Below are positions 9,190 to 21,315 of a stretch of DNA of 57,773 bases, piece by piece. The stretch is from Terana coerulea. Lineage: Eukaryota > Basidiomycota > Agaricomycetes > Polyporales > Phanerochaetaceae. Numbering within the stretch: the first letter of the stretch is position 1; each line of letters starts with the position of its first letter. The position numbers and the translations under genes are program-made. The notes beneath the pieces are model-generated. The model was not told the origin of the DNA. It saw only the letters and a list, made by a program, of their open reading frames with translations, and did not search any database. Location: positions 1 through 57,773 of the forward strand of contig JAKOGH010000885.1 of the NCBI GenBank assembly GCA_024811115.1. Direction: 5' to 3'.

Positions 9190-12100
9190 CTAATCGCCCA
9201 GCACAGCTTGATCAGACCAGCACTTCGTCCAGTTTTTACCGTGGACGAAGCGACTGAGGTCCAGCTTGATGGCCTCGCGACGGCCCAGTACTTGCTTCAG
9301 GCCCGGTTGGATGAAACAAGAGCGGTACTCCTCTGGCACCCAGAACAGCTTTTCGCGGTTCAAACCAAGCATCCAACCACCAAAACTGCCAACTTTACTA
9401 AGAAAATCTTTGCCTGGCTCCATGACCTCCTGCTCGTCAAGCAACAACGATCGGACGGGATGTGCCATCGAAAGAGCGTGGACTACATCGCGAAGAAAGC
9501 TGAGATTACAGGTTTGCAGCGGTATGTATCAGAAATATCACTCACCGGGTGAATGGAGTATGAGTTGTGCGTCCCACAGCTGAACAACACCATTTTGCGG
9601 CGTACAAACTGCCAGATACTTGCCGTCTGGAGAGCATCTGACCGATTGCACGGTATATCCTATATGAAGCCTTTGAATCTCCCGAGAAGACTCGAGGTCC
9701 CAGACTCGAGCAGTGTAGTCGTGAGATCCGGAAAAGCATATCTCCCATCGGGTGAAAAGCAGACTGCCAGCACTCCGGATTCATGACCAGTAAGAGGATT
9801 CCCCACGGCCGCGCCAGTCAACCCGTCCCAGACGCATACAGTATTGTTTTCGGAGCCAGAGCATACCAGCTTCTCGTCGGGTGAGAGCGCCACTGAGTTT
9901 ACATCATAATTCGAATGGATCCTGAGCTCGATCGAAATTGCCTCTGTTTTCCACAAAACCTCGCCATTAGATGTGCGAAGAGCCTTTATCGCACCGTCTT
10001 TGGTACCAAGTATGGCGAGCGCGCAGTCGTGAGAAAAGGTAGCGCAAGAAATAGGACTGTTCTCGTCGGCGGGGATATGACCGTTCAAGGCAACGGCCCC
10101 AGACGTAGGATCCCAGGTGTGAATGGATGAATCGGAGGAGACTGACCACACACTCGGGTGACTGGATGAAAAAGCGACAACCACAGCATGCCCACCGGCA
10201 CGGGGTGAATATCGAGGAGGGCTCCGAGACCATTGTGTGCCATGTGTGGTATTGCTCAGGGACACCACACCAGTCGTATCACATGATGCGATGGTGCCAC
10301 CATCGATCGAGAATGCTAGACAAGAAGTCTGGCCCTCAGGATGTGCTGTACGCCCCGCAGTGAGCTCTCCAGTCTTGGTGTCCCAAACGTGAAGTTGTCC
10401 AATTGCTGAGCCTGTAGCAAGCTGTTGGCTGTCGGGTGAGAAAGCGACACATGACATCCATGCCCGAATGGTAGTAGCTGACTCAGGGATGGCGTGCTTG
10501 ACATCCCATTGGCGAATTGTGGGTTCTGCACTGGAAATGATGTGGTCTCCACCGGCAAGAAATGTAACAGATCGAACCACATCCATATGGCCGATGAGTA
10601 TCCTGCAATGTCGAGTCTCCATGTCCCACAGGCGGATCGTACAGTCGGCTGAGCCAGTGGCAAGGATTTGAGAATTTGGTGCGAACGCTGCACATTCGAC
10701 GAAGGCTGTGTGTCCAAGCAACGGGCTGAGTTTAGGCTCATAGGTCTGAGCATCCCACAACCGGATGGTGCCGTCGATGAACCCAGCGGCAAGGTGGTGA
10801 CCACAGGGAGAGACGGCAGTACAGCTCGCATGTCGCCTGTCGTCCGTACTCCAAAGCACACGCTCTGGGGCGCCAGTAGCAATGCTATGAATTTTTATGG
10901 TATCGGTCGAGCACGATATAACCACTCGTCCCTCTTGTAGAAATGAGATGGATTGTATCGGGTTCTCCTGACGCGACTCCGATTTCCAGACTTCGTGGCC
11001 TGTTGAGACCTCCCATAGTTTCACAGCTCCGTCATCGCTGCCTAATGCAATGTGTTGACCGTCCGGCGAGAAGGCATGGCACCCAACCTGACCAGTGTGT
11101 GTAATTGGGGCCGCTCGTGATGTCAGCCACCCAGACTGGGTGCCGTAAATGTGAACGGCCGTGTCAGAAGATACAGCGGCTAAAAGGCTGCCATCGAGCG
11201 AGTATGCGACCGTTTTGTCGTGGGAAAAATCCTTTGGCAACCGAGACGAGATCCGTCCAGTGCTAATGTTTCGTACGGAGAGCTTGTTTTTCTCACTTGC
11301 ATACGCAATCTGACTTCTGCAAGGCGCAAGTACGGCAACTCCGAGGCGGTTAGTTACGCCTATGACTTGGTATGGAGGGATGCGTAGCTGGTTGGTGTGA
11401 CAGTGTAATGTGCGGGGAAGGAAGCGAGTATGGTAATGGCGACAGAAATGATTGGATTGGGAATGCATTGGAATGACCGATAGATAGAGATGGCAGATGG
11501 CTCCTAGGATAACATAGCGGGTGGCATCATCCTGCAGAAGGTCAGCGGCTTGGGCCGCCAACAGCAGGGTATCCTGTCCAAGAGCTCGGCGGGCATTTGG
11601 GTCCTGTCATATATCCCCAAAGCAATGTCATTCCGTAAGTTTCACAATATTAATCCCAAACAGAGAATACATACCGATGCAACATACAACATCGCTTGAC
11701 GTGGATACTTTTTCATCTCACTCAGAAGGCTCAGTACCTCCAACCAGAACAAAAGCTTGGTCTCCAGCAGGTCCTTCAGCATCTCTGCAAATGGTGGGCC
11801 AAAGTCTGCGCCGGTAGCTGCCTCAAGATGACGTGTCCAGAGTCGACAAGCATATGACAGTGCCGGAGATATGTAGGCCTCAATACGGCCTTTCAAGTCG
11901 GGGACATCGGCATTACTGTCATAGGAAGAGTCAAGCTGACATATGTTGAAGTGCAGATCTGTGCACATCAGTCCAAGGCATCCGACCGTTAATGTGGCGT
12001 GCGCGTCGTCCTTGCTGATGTAGAAGTCGCCGCTTCGTTCCTTGTTGGTTAGAAAATCCCGGAATGATGTGTGTAATGGCTGAACGTCCTCGTCGTCGTT

Positions 12101-14724
12101 TTCGGATAATACCCCGCTGAGGAGTGAGCCCAAGTAATTCAGAACTTGAGCACGTGCGCTGAAGCTGCGATCCTTCCATATGCTGCGTAGAAGAGTATCC
12201 AAAGACCCCATCGTCTGTGGCTCGAACGAGAATAGAACCGCGCCCAGAACGGAATGAAATGCAAACATGGCATCTGGATCTTCTCTCTTGAACATCTGGG
12301 AGAGAACAGCGACGTAGAGCTTGTCGAGCAGATCCCTGCCGAAGTATCCCGCGCCAGACATGATAAAGCGATCAAACCGCTGAAGGGGAGTATGTCCTCC
12401 AAGACCTGGAGCAAGGATGGCCTCGCAAGCTACAAAAGCCCACTGGAATAGCCCCTGGGACGCGCACGCAAGCGATTCGCACTGATAGCGGTCAAACATT
12501 GGTGAGAGGCGTTTGGAGATATATTTGAAGACATCTTGCAGAGCAGAGCCATGCTCGATCTCGTACATACTCTTCCGGATCATGGAGTCAGCATGGGCGA
12601 GGTGAGTGATAATGTCGTTCTCCGGGCGGGAAGTCAAGAGAACGTGGATGTTGGTGGGCAGTTCATGGAAGCGTGTGGAGATGAGCTTGATCAAGTTGTA
12701 CCGAGTCGCCGTGTCGCCGCTTTCGTCCAAAGCATCAATGACGATAACGAGTGGACCAATGATAGTGAGTGCTTTGAATGGCTCCAGTATAAACTTCTCG
12801 AATTGTTGGTTGAGATCTCGCGTCGTTTGAAGCGACCTGTTGTTGCCAATTGAGATGCATAATGCTCGCCTAACCCCTTCATCCAGGTCTGCCATATCAC
12901 GCGCAATTGTGGGGAATAGTTTCTCGATAGGACGATCATGGGCGTTTCGATGGAAGGCGAATGAGGCGGCGAGTCTTCCGAGAGGCTGAAAGTGCTGGGT
13001 AACGGAATGGGCAATGGTTGTTTTCCCCGATCCCGCAAACCCGTGCAGCAGGAAAATGTTGTGTGATGATCCACCTGCTCCGCAGGCCCATGCAGAGATC
13101 TCGGCGAGGATTTCGACGCGGGTGCCTTCCATGCAAGCCCCAGTCGGTCCCAGCGACGCTCCTTCTGCGTAAGGCAGGTACTGCAAATCTAGAATGCTCC
13201 CTAAAGGTGCGCGTCCAGTGCATACGAGCAAATAACCAAGGACGCTTCAGGATTCATGACCTGCACTGGCAGAAGTAAATCAACGCACCGATCTTGTCGA
13301 TTTGGTCCGCGACCCGTGTAACAATAATCTTCTCCAGGCGGATAACAGCGTTGGCAGTGCCTACCACCACTCGCTCACGAAACTCAAGATCCAGCTTCTC
13401 AAACGCCACGCAGTAATTGTCCACCTTCTCGCTCATTCCGAAGTTTGCCTGGAAGTATTGCGATGCTAGACAGATATATTGTTATGTCAAAAACTCGTAG
13501 AGGTGTCCATTTTCTTTACGTACGCTTCGTAGATGTGAAATAGGACTGGACGAAAATGCAACACTCGACTGTCTGCCGCGATATGCGAGAGAAAAGGTCT
13601 TTCCCTTTGATCATCGGCGCTCCTTCATGCAGATCCTTGACAATGTCGTAAAAGGTGTCTAGGCGCTGGAGTAGCTCAACCATCTTCTTATCGATGTCGT
13701 GTTTGTGTTTATAGGCCTTCAAAACCATAATTTTTCACTATATGTGAGGGGGAGGAGGCGCGTTCACACGTACCTTATACGCGGCCGAGAGAACTTTCAC
13801 AGCCATAGTCATGTAGGGGTGCACCTTTACGTGTGGTAGTTAGCATGTTATCCTCAGGGTCATTAAGGTCTTACCTCGCTAAGGTCCTCCGCAATCTTCT
13901 GAAAAATACTCAGCTTGATGAGGAGCGATGAGCAGGCATCTGCTACTGGAGAAATGCCTTCATAGAGTGATATTGCTGCGGCGATGGTATCTGCGGATTT
14001 TCCCTCGTTCGCTGAGAAGAGCTTCATTGTCTCCGTGATAATCGTCTCCGCGGATTCTGACGATCATGTCCAGTTCGGATGAGTAGATGGATCGCCTTTG
14101 GATAGATCTGTAGCTGGCTCACCCTCGGTAGCCAAGGTATAAACCAGCCGAGTTCCTTTTTGCATAATGAATTCTTTGTCTGAAGGGCGTGGAAGCTTAA
14201 TAAGTACATCGACCTGAGCAACACGCCAAGCAAATAGTCGTACCAGACCTTTCAGCAAAATCCCCGGAGCGGATGGTAAGCACGCCACTGTCCAGGATAG
14301 CGTCCCGCCGAAAACTCTGATCTCTCCAAAGCTCGATGATTGCCTCGGTCGGCACGGAGATAGGCCTGGAGATAACGAAGCTAAACCGGCCAGCCACCCT
14401 TTTATTAGAAGCCAATGACGCACCACCGCAGCGTCTCATTCCATTCGGGCTCTCGAGAACGCCGTGAGACCTTCGTCTTACGTTCAACGCCAGAAACACG
14501 TGCGACAATGTAGAACTTTTTGTTGTTGTTCTTCGGTAGCTGCGTCGCTCGCTTCACTGCGCCCACAGCGTTCGTTGGCAAACGGTTCTCTAGATCGACG
14601 AAAACACTCACCAGTGAACTTGACAATCCTTATCTCGTGTTCATTCGGAGGGTCGCTGCTGGTGAGGTAAGACGGGCTGTTAGCTAGCTCCTGGCTTAAT
14701 GAGCTACAGGACTCACGAAGACAT
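9190..14724 (-). CDS. C2-NACHT-WD40 STAND protein (NLR-like receptor), probably with frame lesions
   Basis: STAND NTPases of this layout are fungal NLR-like sensors. Start ATG is at 14724 (exon 1, 8 nt), then a C2-like domain (HEIRIVKFT, FYIVARVSG, REPEWNETLRW, IIELWRDQSFRRDAILDSG; about 14240-14660). A helical region follows (IVTETMKLFSANEGKSADT to NAVIRLEKIIVTRVADQID; 13300-14060). The NACHT domain is in the exon ending near 11690: P-loop FAGSGKTT and Walker B LVIVIDALDE. About 14 WD40 repeats fill 9680-11300 (for example TIRLWDMETR, TVCVWDGLTG). A C-terminal exon (9190-9525) ends LDLSRFVHGKNWTKC. I estimate about 1,600 residues and roughly 11 introns. Frame lesions: the run at 9732-9735 is one base short, splitting the last two blades, and junctions near 14405-14435 and 14240 lack a normal splice solution. 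Confidence 0.85.
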
Positions 14725-15596
14725 GCCGCAAGATGTTCAAGATTCGTCAGAGAGCGATGTGCGATAACTATCGAGGTCCTGCAGCCTATATCGTTGCGGT
14801 TAGCTGAAGTTACAAGGGAAGGGGAGTAGGTGAGCAAGTGTTCTCACCGTGTCCTGACGTTCCCAGCATCGATTGCGGACGGCCCGGCTTGGTGGACAGC
14901 TTTGATCCTGAATCTCACCTGGCCTGCAGGCGGATTGACGCCGGGCACCGTGCTGGCAGGCAAGTATATGCTTGTCGTTCTTCATGAGCATGGTCCACGT
15001 TGTGTGGCAGTATTCGAAGACGAGGTCGTATGTTTCGACATGGTGGTACTCGACTGGCCCTCGATAGCCTTCAATGCTTCCTCGGTAAGTGCCTAGTAGC
15101 TATGATCGTGAATACGAGCACATAGTTGTCAGAGATCTGTAACTGTACAGTAGACCTCCGGTTTGCCCGAAAAGACACTATACCGACGGGAGGTCATCGC
15201 GGTGCGCATCGTAGTGAGGGTGTCAGACTTTCACAAATGCCACCATAAGGCATGTCACGGATTATGGGCTTTAATTGGATTTCATAGACGCTACATACCA
15301 AGGGACCCGGAAGGCCATTAATTACGCGCCATAGCCCTGACCGGATTGAGGGGAAGGGGCTGGGGTGCGGATGGCTTGATCATATTTCTGCGGTACACTA
15401 ATCTACATGTTTAAAGCACCTTGAACAGCATCCATGTGATGTTACTTAGATGACTCAGGCGAATGCGGTGGAGGAAACTCACCACTAAGCTAGATGCAGC
15501 ATTAAAGCTCCACACCATCACTCCGATGGTAGGTCTGCGTCGGGAATCCAGAGTCCATGAACCTGAAGAATAAATGAAGTATGCTGAAAGACTAGT
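14725..15596. other. intergenic, upstream of the NACHT-WD40 gene
   Basis: This should contain the promoter of the receptor gene. Open frames here (for example 14830-15096 on the plus strand) have no recognisable domain. From about 15370 it begins to resemble the JmjC segment (GCTTGATCATATTTCTG occurs at 15375 and near 7612). Confidence 0.4.
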
Positions 15597-16465
15597 GACC
15601 ACGACAATTCGACACAGTCGGCTCTGGCGACTTGCTGCGCTCAAGACCAGCAACATCATCGGCCATGTCGTCAAACACGCCTTCGGCGACGCGGCTCATC
15701 TTTCGGAAGGTATGAGGCTCGGTCCTAGAGCACGCTGTAAGCTTCATGTCAGCAGCGGCACAAGTCGGTAACGAGCATACCTTCGGATTCGACGGGTGCG
15801 ACGTGACAGCTCACGCGTATTTTTCAGCGGACGGATAGGGCTGACGCAGATAGGAGTTATGATTGCATTCATCTATAGCGCACTGTCAATGAACGAGCTC
15901 CCATGGTTCATTGTGACATACTACGTAGAAGGCGCGTGTTCGGTTCGAGTTGCTTGCGGATGGAAGTTCGCTGGTCGCTCTCGCTCCTAGTTTGGCTTCG
16001 TGAGCGACTTCATGCAGGAGGCAAGCACGTTCTATAAGACAACCAGGTTAGCTTGATACGGATTCCTGCGCTCGCGTCGCCAACACGGCCAGGATCCTAT
16101 CTTCCGACATTGGCCAGCATTCCGGGTGAAGCAGCTGTACAACAATCTGGCCCTTGACCATGGCAGCTACGCACTGGCACATACCTGATACACCTCGCCA
16201 GGGTGTTGCTCAAGCATGCTGGGGAGGCCGCTGGCCCTGGGGCTCATTTTTGCTGCAGCTGCCGGCCTGCAACAGTGTCTGCGTCTTGCCACCTTTTGTA
16301 GTTGCGCCGGGTCGAGGGTGGTAGTACAATCGGCTCCTTACATTTGTGTGAACACATACGGGGGGAGTCCACCTGCACGCACGTTGTACTGCCCTAGGGA
16401 GGGTTGTCTGCGGTGGACCGTGACCGTGCGGGGGTTTCTTTTGGTTCGCCATGCGTGTTACGCAT
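15597..16465 (-). pseudogene. JmjC-protein N-terminal fragment, second copy
   Basis: This is a shorter relative of the remnant at 6473-8444, in the same orientation. Shared blocks include the start (MRNTHG against MCNTRS), RSRLYYHPRPG (16310 region), GLPSMLEQHPGE (16215 region) and MSRVAEGVFDDMADDVAGLE (15640-15700). A TAG interrupts the start frame at 16394-16396, and a TGA replaces the first Cys codon region of the Cys-rich knuckle near 15830. The JmjC cupin itself is missing. The two copies bracket the NACHT-WD40 gene. Confidence 0.6.
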
Positions 16466-16974
16466 CTGAAGCAGCGGCGAGAAGCACGCGACGTAACATA
16501 TTGAAGGAAAGCGCGAATATCATCACAGAAGAGCTGGGTAGAGGTGTACGCAATGCAATATTTCGAGCTGGGGACAGTGAAAGGAAGGATAGCAGTAAGT
16601 GCCGAAAGCTTGTGACGCTTGACTTCCAACGGGCGTCAACATCGCTGTATATGTCTCGACTCTCTGGCCACAGCCGCAAGTCTTTTCAGAAGAGCTGGGC
16701 CAGTTTAAATTATTGGCCCTTATATGCCTGTTTTTAACGCTTGTCAAGGGCACAAAGACGAGGGGACAAGTCCGAGGAAGAAAAGCAGAACGTGGAAATC
16801 GTATAACAATTGCAGAGTCAATTGCGAAGCGTACATTCCTGCTGGTGCACTACTTCACCACCTCCCTTCCATTCTTCAATATCTCCATATACAATCCTAC
16901 ACACTTCTATGTTGTTCTTAATCTTCCTGCGCCTCCCATTCCTTCTCAGCGTCAATCCCAGCCCAGCAGCACGC
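16466..16974. other. intergenic, JmjC fragment upstream side to UBC13 3' side
   Basis: The left part (to about 16660) is the decayed 5' flank of the JmjC fragment. The right part should be the UBC13 3' UTR. No gene is recognised; the open frames are not conserved between the two JmjC segments. Confidence 0.4.
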
Positions 16975-17981
16975 TCACGCGTTCGCGTACGTCTCTGTCC
17001 ACTCGCGGGAGACGCGCTGCGCGTCGCGCTCGTCCTCCTTGTAGTGCTTCGCGACGTCCGTCGCGAGCGGGTCGTCCGGGTTTGGCGCGGACAGCAGCGC
17101 CTGGATCGAGAGCAGCACCGTGCGAATTTGTAGCGCGGGTGACCACTTGTCTGTTCGTGTGTTCGGGTATGCAGCGTATGCGGGGTCCAGGTGACGACAA
17201 GGATGTGTGACAGGGAGTAACAGTTGTGGATGAGAGGTGGTATCGTGTCATTGGTCAAAGCGTACGGAGATTTAAAAGCATGAGAGGCGCACCTTTCAAA
17301 ATGTCCAAACAAATCCGACCCAGCTTATCTATATCCCGCAACACCTCGTATCAATCCTGGCTCTTCTCTTCTCTTCCTTCGCGAACGAACGAAGATAGGG
17401 AGGGGACGCACCGATGTTCGGGTGGTAGATCTTCGTGAGGAAGCGCACCTTGGGAGGCGCCATCGGGTACTCTTCTGGCAGGAAGAGCTCGAGCCGGAAC
17501 ACACCATCTATCATCCACATCACCACCACCCCAAGCCATCATCGCAACAGCACAAACGCAAATCGTAGTCCGTGCGTGGATTGCAGTGGTAAGGCACGAG
17601 ACGATGGATGTTCGAGAGGAAGGTTATCAGGTCAGGGAGTGTACAAAGACCAGGAGGAGGGGGAGACGCACTCTGGAATGGGCTACCGTCGGGGCCCTGG
17701 ATAGTGACGTCGAAATAACGGAGGTTGTCCTCGTGCGGCGCGGCGGAGATGCCGGGTGCGGGGTCCGCGACAAGACGTTCCGTTTCCTAATTTGCGGGCG
17801 AGCGTGACACCAAAGCATGAATTGCACAGGTAGGGCAAGGTAGCAAGGCGCAGGTCAGTCAATGTGGTATGCCTCGGAGGGTGAGGGCGCACCTTGATGA
17901 TGCGCTGCGCGCGGTAGCGTCCTGCGTTCGCTCAGCCACTCTCATGCACCGATGTAAGAAGCGCACCTTTGGCAAAGACAT
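16975..17981 (-). CDS. UBC13: ubiquitin-conjugating enzyme E2 N (Ubc13 type)
   Basis: Ubc13 with an Mms2/Uev partner builds K63-linked ubiquitin chains in post-replication DNA repair. The spliced product is about 152 residues, the normal length: [84 protein letters not shown] with the catalytic Cys, [20 protein letters not shown], then [18 protein letters not shown]. The MAPP loop that binds RING partners is present. Start is at 17981, stop at 16975-16977. Five introns fit GT/AG rules; the first splits MSLPK from RIIK, and exon 2 is only 12 nt (RIIK). Frame is intact. It is head-to-head with elongin C. Confidence 0.95.
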
Positions 17982-18208
17982 CGTGCTCGTCGCGTTCGTT
18001 ACCTTTCGTTCAATAAAATGAATAAGCGAAGGAGCTGGAAGTGAATGCGGAGAGAGAGGGATAGTAGAGGCGGAGGGGCACGAGAGCGAGAGACAAGGAC
18101 AAGACGGGATGATCTCAGCCCATCTGCGCGCCTCGGCGCGATCGCAGGGAGTGATGGTAACCCCGCATCCAGCGGAATTCTTCCCACGCCTCCTGACCAC
18201 CGACCGCG
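17982..18208. promoter_or_regulatory. shared divergent promoter, UBC13 / elongin C
   Basis: A 227-bp gap lies between two head-to-head starts. A purine-rich block (about 18030-18100, GAGAGAGGGA and similar) sits in the middle. No clear TATA element is seen. Confidence 0.5.
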
Positions 18209-18805
18209 ATGGCAGACGAGGTGGGTCTCTCTCACTGACATCTCACGGCTAGCAGTACGATATATCAACGGAGAGCTGATGAGCCTCTACCGTAGGCCAC
18301 GAACATGAAGAACCCTGAGGACTGGATCCGGCTGGTGAGCACGGACGGATACAGTGTGCTTGTGCGCCGCCGCGTCGCGCTCGGAAGTGGAACGCTACGC
18401 AACATGCTCAGTGCGGACTTTGCAGAGGCGGCGTCCAACGTCGTGCACGTAAATGAGCGGTGCGTCTTGTCGCCTCCTCGCTCCTCCCTGCGTCCCATCT
18501 GCATTCACGGTGCACCGACTCAGTGGCTGATGGCTTGTGTATGGGTAGCGGTATCGTGGTGGAGAAGATGGCCGAGTACCTGCAGTACAAGAGCACGTAC
18601 GAGCGTGCGCCGCCGAAGGAGGACGTACCTGGCTTTGATGAACGCATTCCGCCTGAAGTTGCGCTGGAGCTGTGAGTCCTCTCCTGCACGAATGTATAGG
18701 ATGGGGTACTAATGTTCGCAGACTCGTCGCAGCTGATTACTATGAAAGTATGTACCGCTTGCTTGTGCAATGACGCAGTAATTTATGATTTATTTTGCAG
18801 CCTAA
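18209..18805 (+). CDS. ELC1: elongin C (Skp1/BTB-fold adaptor)
   Basis: Elongin C is a small BTB-like adaptor in cullin-elongin ubiquitin ligases. Exon 1 is MADE (18209-18220). After an intron ending CCGTAG at 18295 comes MKNPEDWIRLVSTDGYSVLV, then ALGSGTLRNMLS, FAEAASNVVHVNER, then VVEKMAEYLQYKSTY, FDERIPPEVALELLVAADYY and a last two-base exon fragment giving Thr-stop at 18803-18805. Length (about 115 residues) and the closing xxELLxAADYY pattern match the family. Four introns have proper ends; the last coding exon contributes only CC plus TAA. Frame is intact. Confidence 0.9.
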
Positions 18806-19667
18806 CCTGCCCTATTCAAGCTCCCAAACTTGTTGTGTTGTGTCGTGTCTGTTGTCTGCTCATCGCATCTGTATCATACCTCCTGTAAATACTGTGTATC
18901 TCTACCACACTTCATTCTTTCTTGTGTACACAGGACTTGCCAAAAATCAATTACTTGCATTCTGTTAGCTACTCAAGCGGCAAGCCATGCTCCCAAGGGC
19001 CAAGGCTAGGGACCGGGTCACGCCAGGAACGCGATGCAGTCACATGACAAGTCTCATTAGCGGCATCTCTGCTAGCGCCCATTGCATTGTGTCCTTTGAG
19101 CTGCCACTCAGCTTTGCCCTGCTACTTCTTCCTGCTTGAATAGTAGTGTGCCTTTCTCCCCAAACTCTCGCCCTAGCCTCTTTCCCTCACATCGCTCGCC
19201 GGCACCCTTTCTTCCTTCCAGATAATTCGGTCGAAAATACGGAGAGGTGTCAGTTGTCGGTCGTCGAAGACGGCACTGGACGATAAACTGGTACTCGGGG
19301 TGGCGGACTCCTCGTCGCGTCTGTTTAGGTGCAGTAGGGTCACACAGTACGTATACGGCTGCAAAATCTCTGTGTCGACGCGTTGGGCCGCTTTGGAGAG
19401 GACGCAGTGCACGGAGGCCAGCGACAAGGTACGCCGCCTCCGAGAATGGCAAAGCACCGTCTCGCGGCCTGCTATCCTGCATTTTGCTTCGCACTTCTAA
19501 CCGTTGTTTTTCTCTAGCATAACCTATCACAATCCGTTAAATCTTACACGAGTCAAGCAGTCGACGCACACACGCAAGAGCGTATCTCCACGCGCAAGCC
19601 AGTCTCATCATACTCCACCTCCCTCCCGCCACTCGCATAGCCTGTGCCTTCCCCGTTTAATGCCACA
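18806..19667. other. intergenic with remnant of the small-gene family at about 19297-19520
   Basis: The first 480 bp hold nothing I recognise. Around 19297-19520 the sequence matches 31041-31520: a GTGGCGGACTC start-like block (ATG in the 31-kb copy), then GACGCAGTGCACGGAGGCCA and the adjoining splice donor and intron. With GTG for ATG and no open path between blocks, this is a decayed relative of the 31,041 gene. Confidence 0.45.
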
Positions 19668-21315
19668 ATGCCCTCTCGCACTACCAAGGACACATCTGTA
19701 TACACATCCGCCGACCCGCCGTCCTCGCCCAGCATATACTTTTCACAGATGAGCCCGAGCCAGTCAACGTCGCTCGGCATGCCGCGGCCGCCACCCGCGG
19801 GTAGCGTGTGCTGGGCACCAACGCAGCCGGAATACATGCGCCGCCTGCGCGAAAGCGCGTCCGCGTCGTCCTCGAGGGTGGATCTGAGTATGGGCTGGGA
19901 CGACTTCGCGGAACGTAGGTCTTCCATCTTTTGGATTTTCCGTTGAATATACTAATGATGTATTCTATATAGCGAATGAAGCATCTACATCCACCGGCAA
20001 AGCACGGAAAGAACCGCCCGCGCCGAAGCCGCGGCCAAGGCCAAAGGTGCCGCGCCCGAGCTGGCAGGGTACCGAGGTGCGGCCCGTGACGGAGGGCACG
20101 GCGTGGGCGGAACACGCGCGTACGGTCGTCGCCGCGCTCGCGCAAGCGGAGGAACGCAAGCGCGTGCATGTGGAACGCAGACTCCACAGAGAGAAGCGGG
20201 GGAGGGAGGATGAAAGACATGAGGAGCGAGAAGGAAGAGCGAGAGACAAGGAGAAAGAGAGGGAGAAGGGAAGTGCAAGCGCGAGCAGGAAAGGGAAGGA
20301 ACGCGCGGTTGAGGCCGACGGTGAGGTGGTGCGCGCACGCAAACAGGAACGGGCAGGTGAAGCAAAGAAGAGGGACAGGACACGAAGCGATGAGCTGCAG
20401 GACCGCACGAACCTCGAGGAGGACGCGGACGTGTCCATGTCCATGTCCGTTGACGCCCCTTCGCAGAATACCTCTCGTACACGACATCAAGGTAACGAAG
20501 AAGAAGAGTTTAGCATGGAGGAGGGCGCGTCACTCATGGACGTCGACATACCTCTCTTTCCGGACGCCAGCGCTCCGCCGCTCGCGCACTCAACACCACC
20601 ACTTGTGACGGTGGCCAAGACTACGCACGTCAAAGCTGTTCAAGTCAAAGTGGCGGCAGTCAAAGCGGCCCCTAGCGCATCCAACGCGCGACGCATGCCC
20701 CCACCCCCAGCTCCGCGCGCTCCTTCTCCAACCAAGCCCCTAGCCAAATCACCATCCAAATCGCCCACCCTCCCCACCGCGGCTCGTGGTCCGTCACCGA
20801 TCCCAGTCCTGGGGCCGAGCCAGCCACCGACGGGCTCACAGCCGCGGCGGCCGCGCGCACTCGGCATGCGCCCCGCCGCAAAGCCCGGCACTGGGCTGTA
20901 CAGCGGCTCGCAGGAAGTACCACGTGCGATGCGTCCGTTCCGCCCGCCACTCGCGCACCCGCATGCGAAGAATGACCCAGCCGCGAGGGGAGTCGCGGGC
21001 GCGAAGGAGGGACGCGCGGGACGCGCGAGCAAGTCGCAGAGCCCGGAGGACTGGAGAGCGGGCAGCGCGGACACGTACAACGACGCGTCGTCGAGCGGCG
21101 AGGCGCGTGTGCGCATGGACGTGTGCAGCGCGCCTGGGAGCAGCTTCGTCGCGCCCGCCGGGTCGGGGCCGCCTCGCGCGAAGCCACGGCCGAACAGCGG
21201 GGACTCAGGTGGGGATGAGGACAGTGCGCCGCCGGGCGCGGATTCGAGCTTTGGGGATTTGTCGCTCGAGCTCGAGTACGCGGAGCTGGACTTGGTGATG
21301 AGCCAGTATGATTGA
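19668..21315 (+). CDS. hypothetical low-complexity protein, charged coiled-coil and Pro-rich
   Basis: No domain is recognised. ATG at 19668 opens an N-terminal Ser/Pro-rich exon (MPSRTTKDTSVYTSADPP to SMGWDDFAE). One intron (19915-19972) joins in phase to PNEASTSTGKARKEP. The second exon runs to TGA at 21313-21315. It has an Arg/Glu-rich stretch (about 20140-20330, ERKRVHVERRLHREKRG) likely to form a coiled coil or single helix, an acidic patch EEEEFSMEEGASLMDVDIP, Pro/Ser-rich SPTKPLAKSPSKSP, and an acidic tail FGDLSLELEYAELDLVMSQ. About 500 residues. The basic-then-acidic layout suggests a nuclear protein, which is a guess. Frame is intact. Confidence 0.7.

Noticed and set aside
11642..13231. 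Treating the NACHT frame as a free-standing gene starting MLVCTGRAPLG
   Set aside because: The Met lies inside a 5' intron; splicing from DQIDKIG to SILDLQYLPY joins it to upstream exons, and the 3' end splices to the WD40 exon.
14830..15096. 88-residue plus-strand open frame upstream of the NACHT-WD40 gene
   Set aside because: No motif, no splice-consistent neighbours, and it lies in the expected promoter of the receptor gene.
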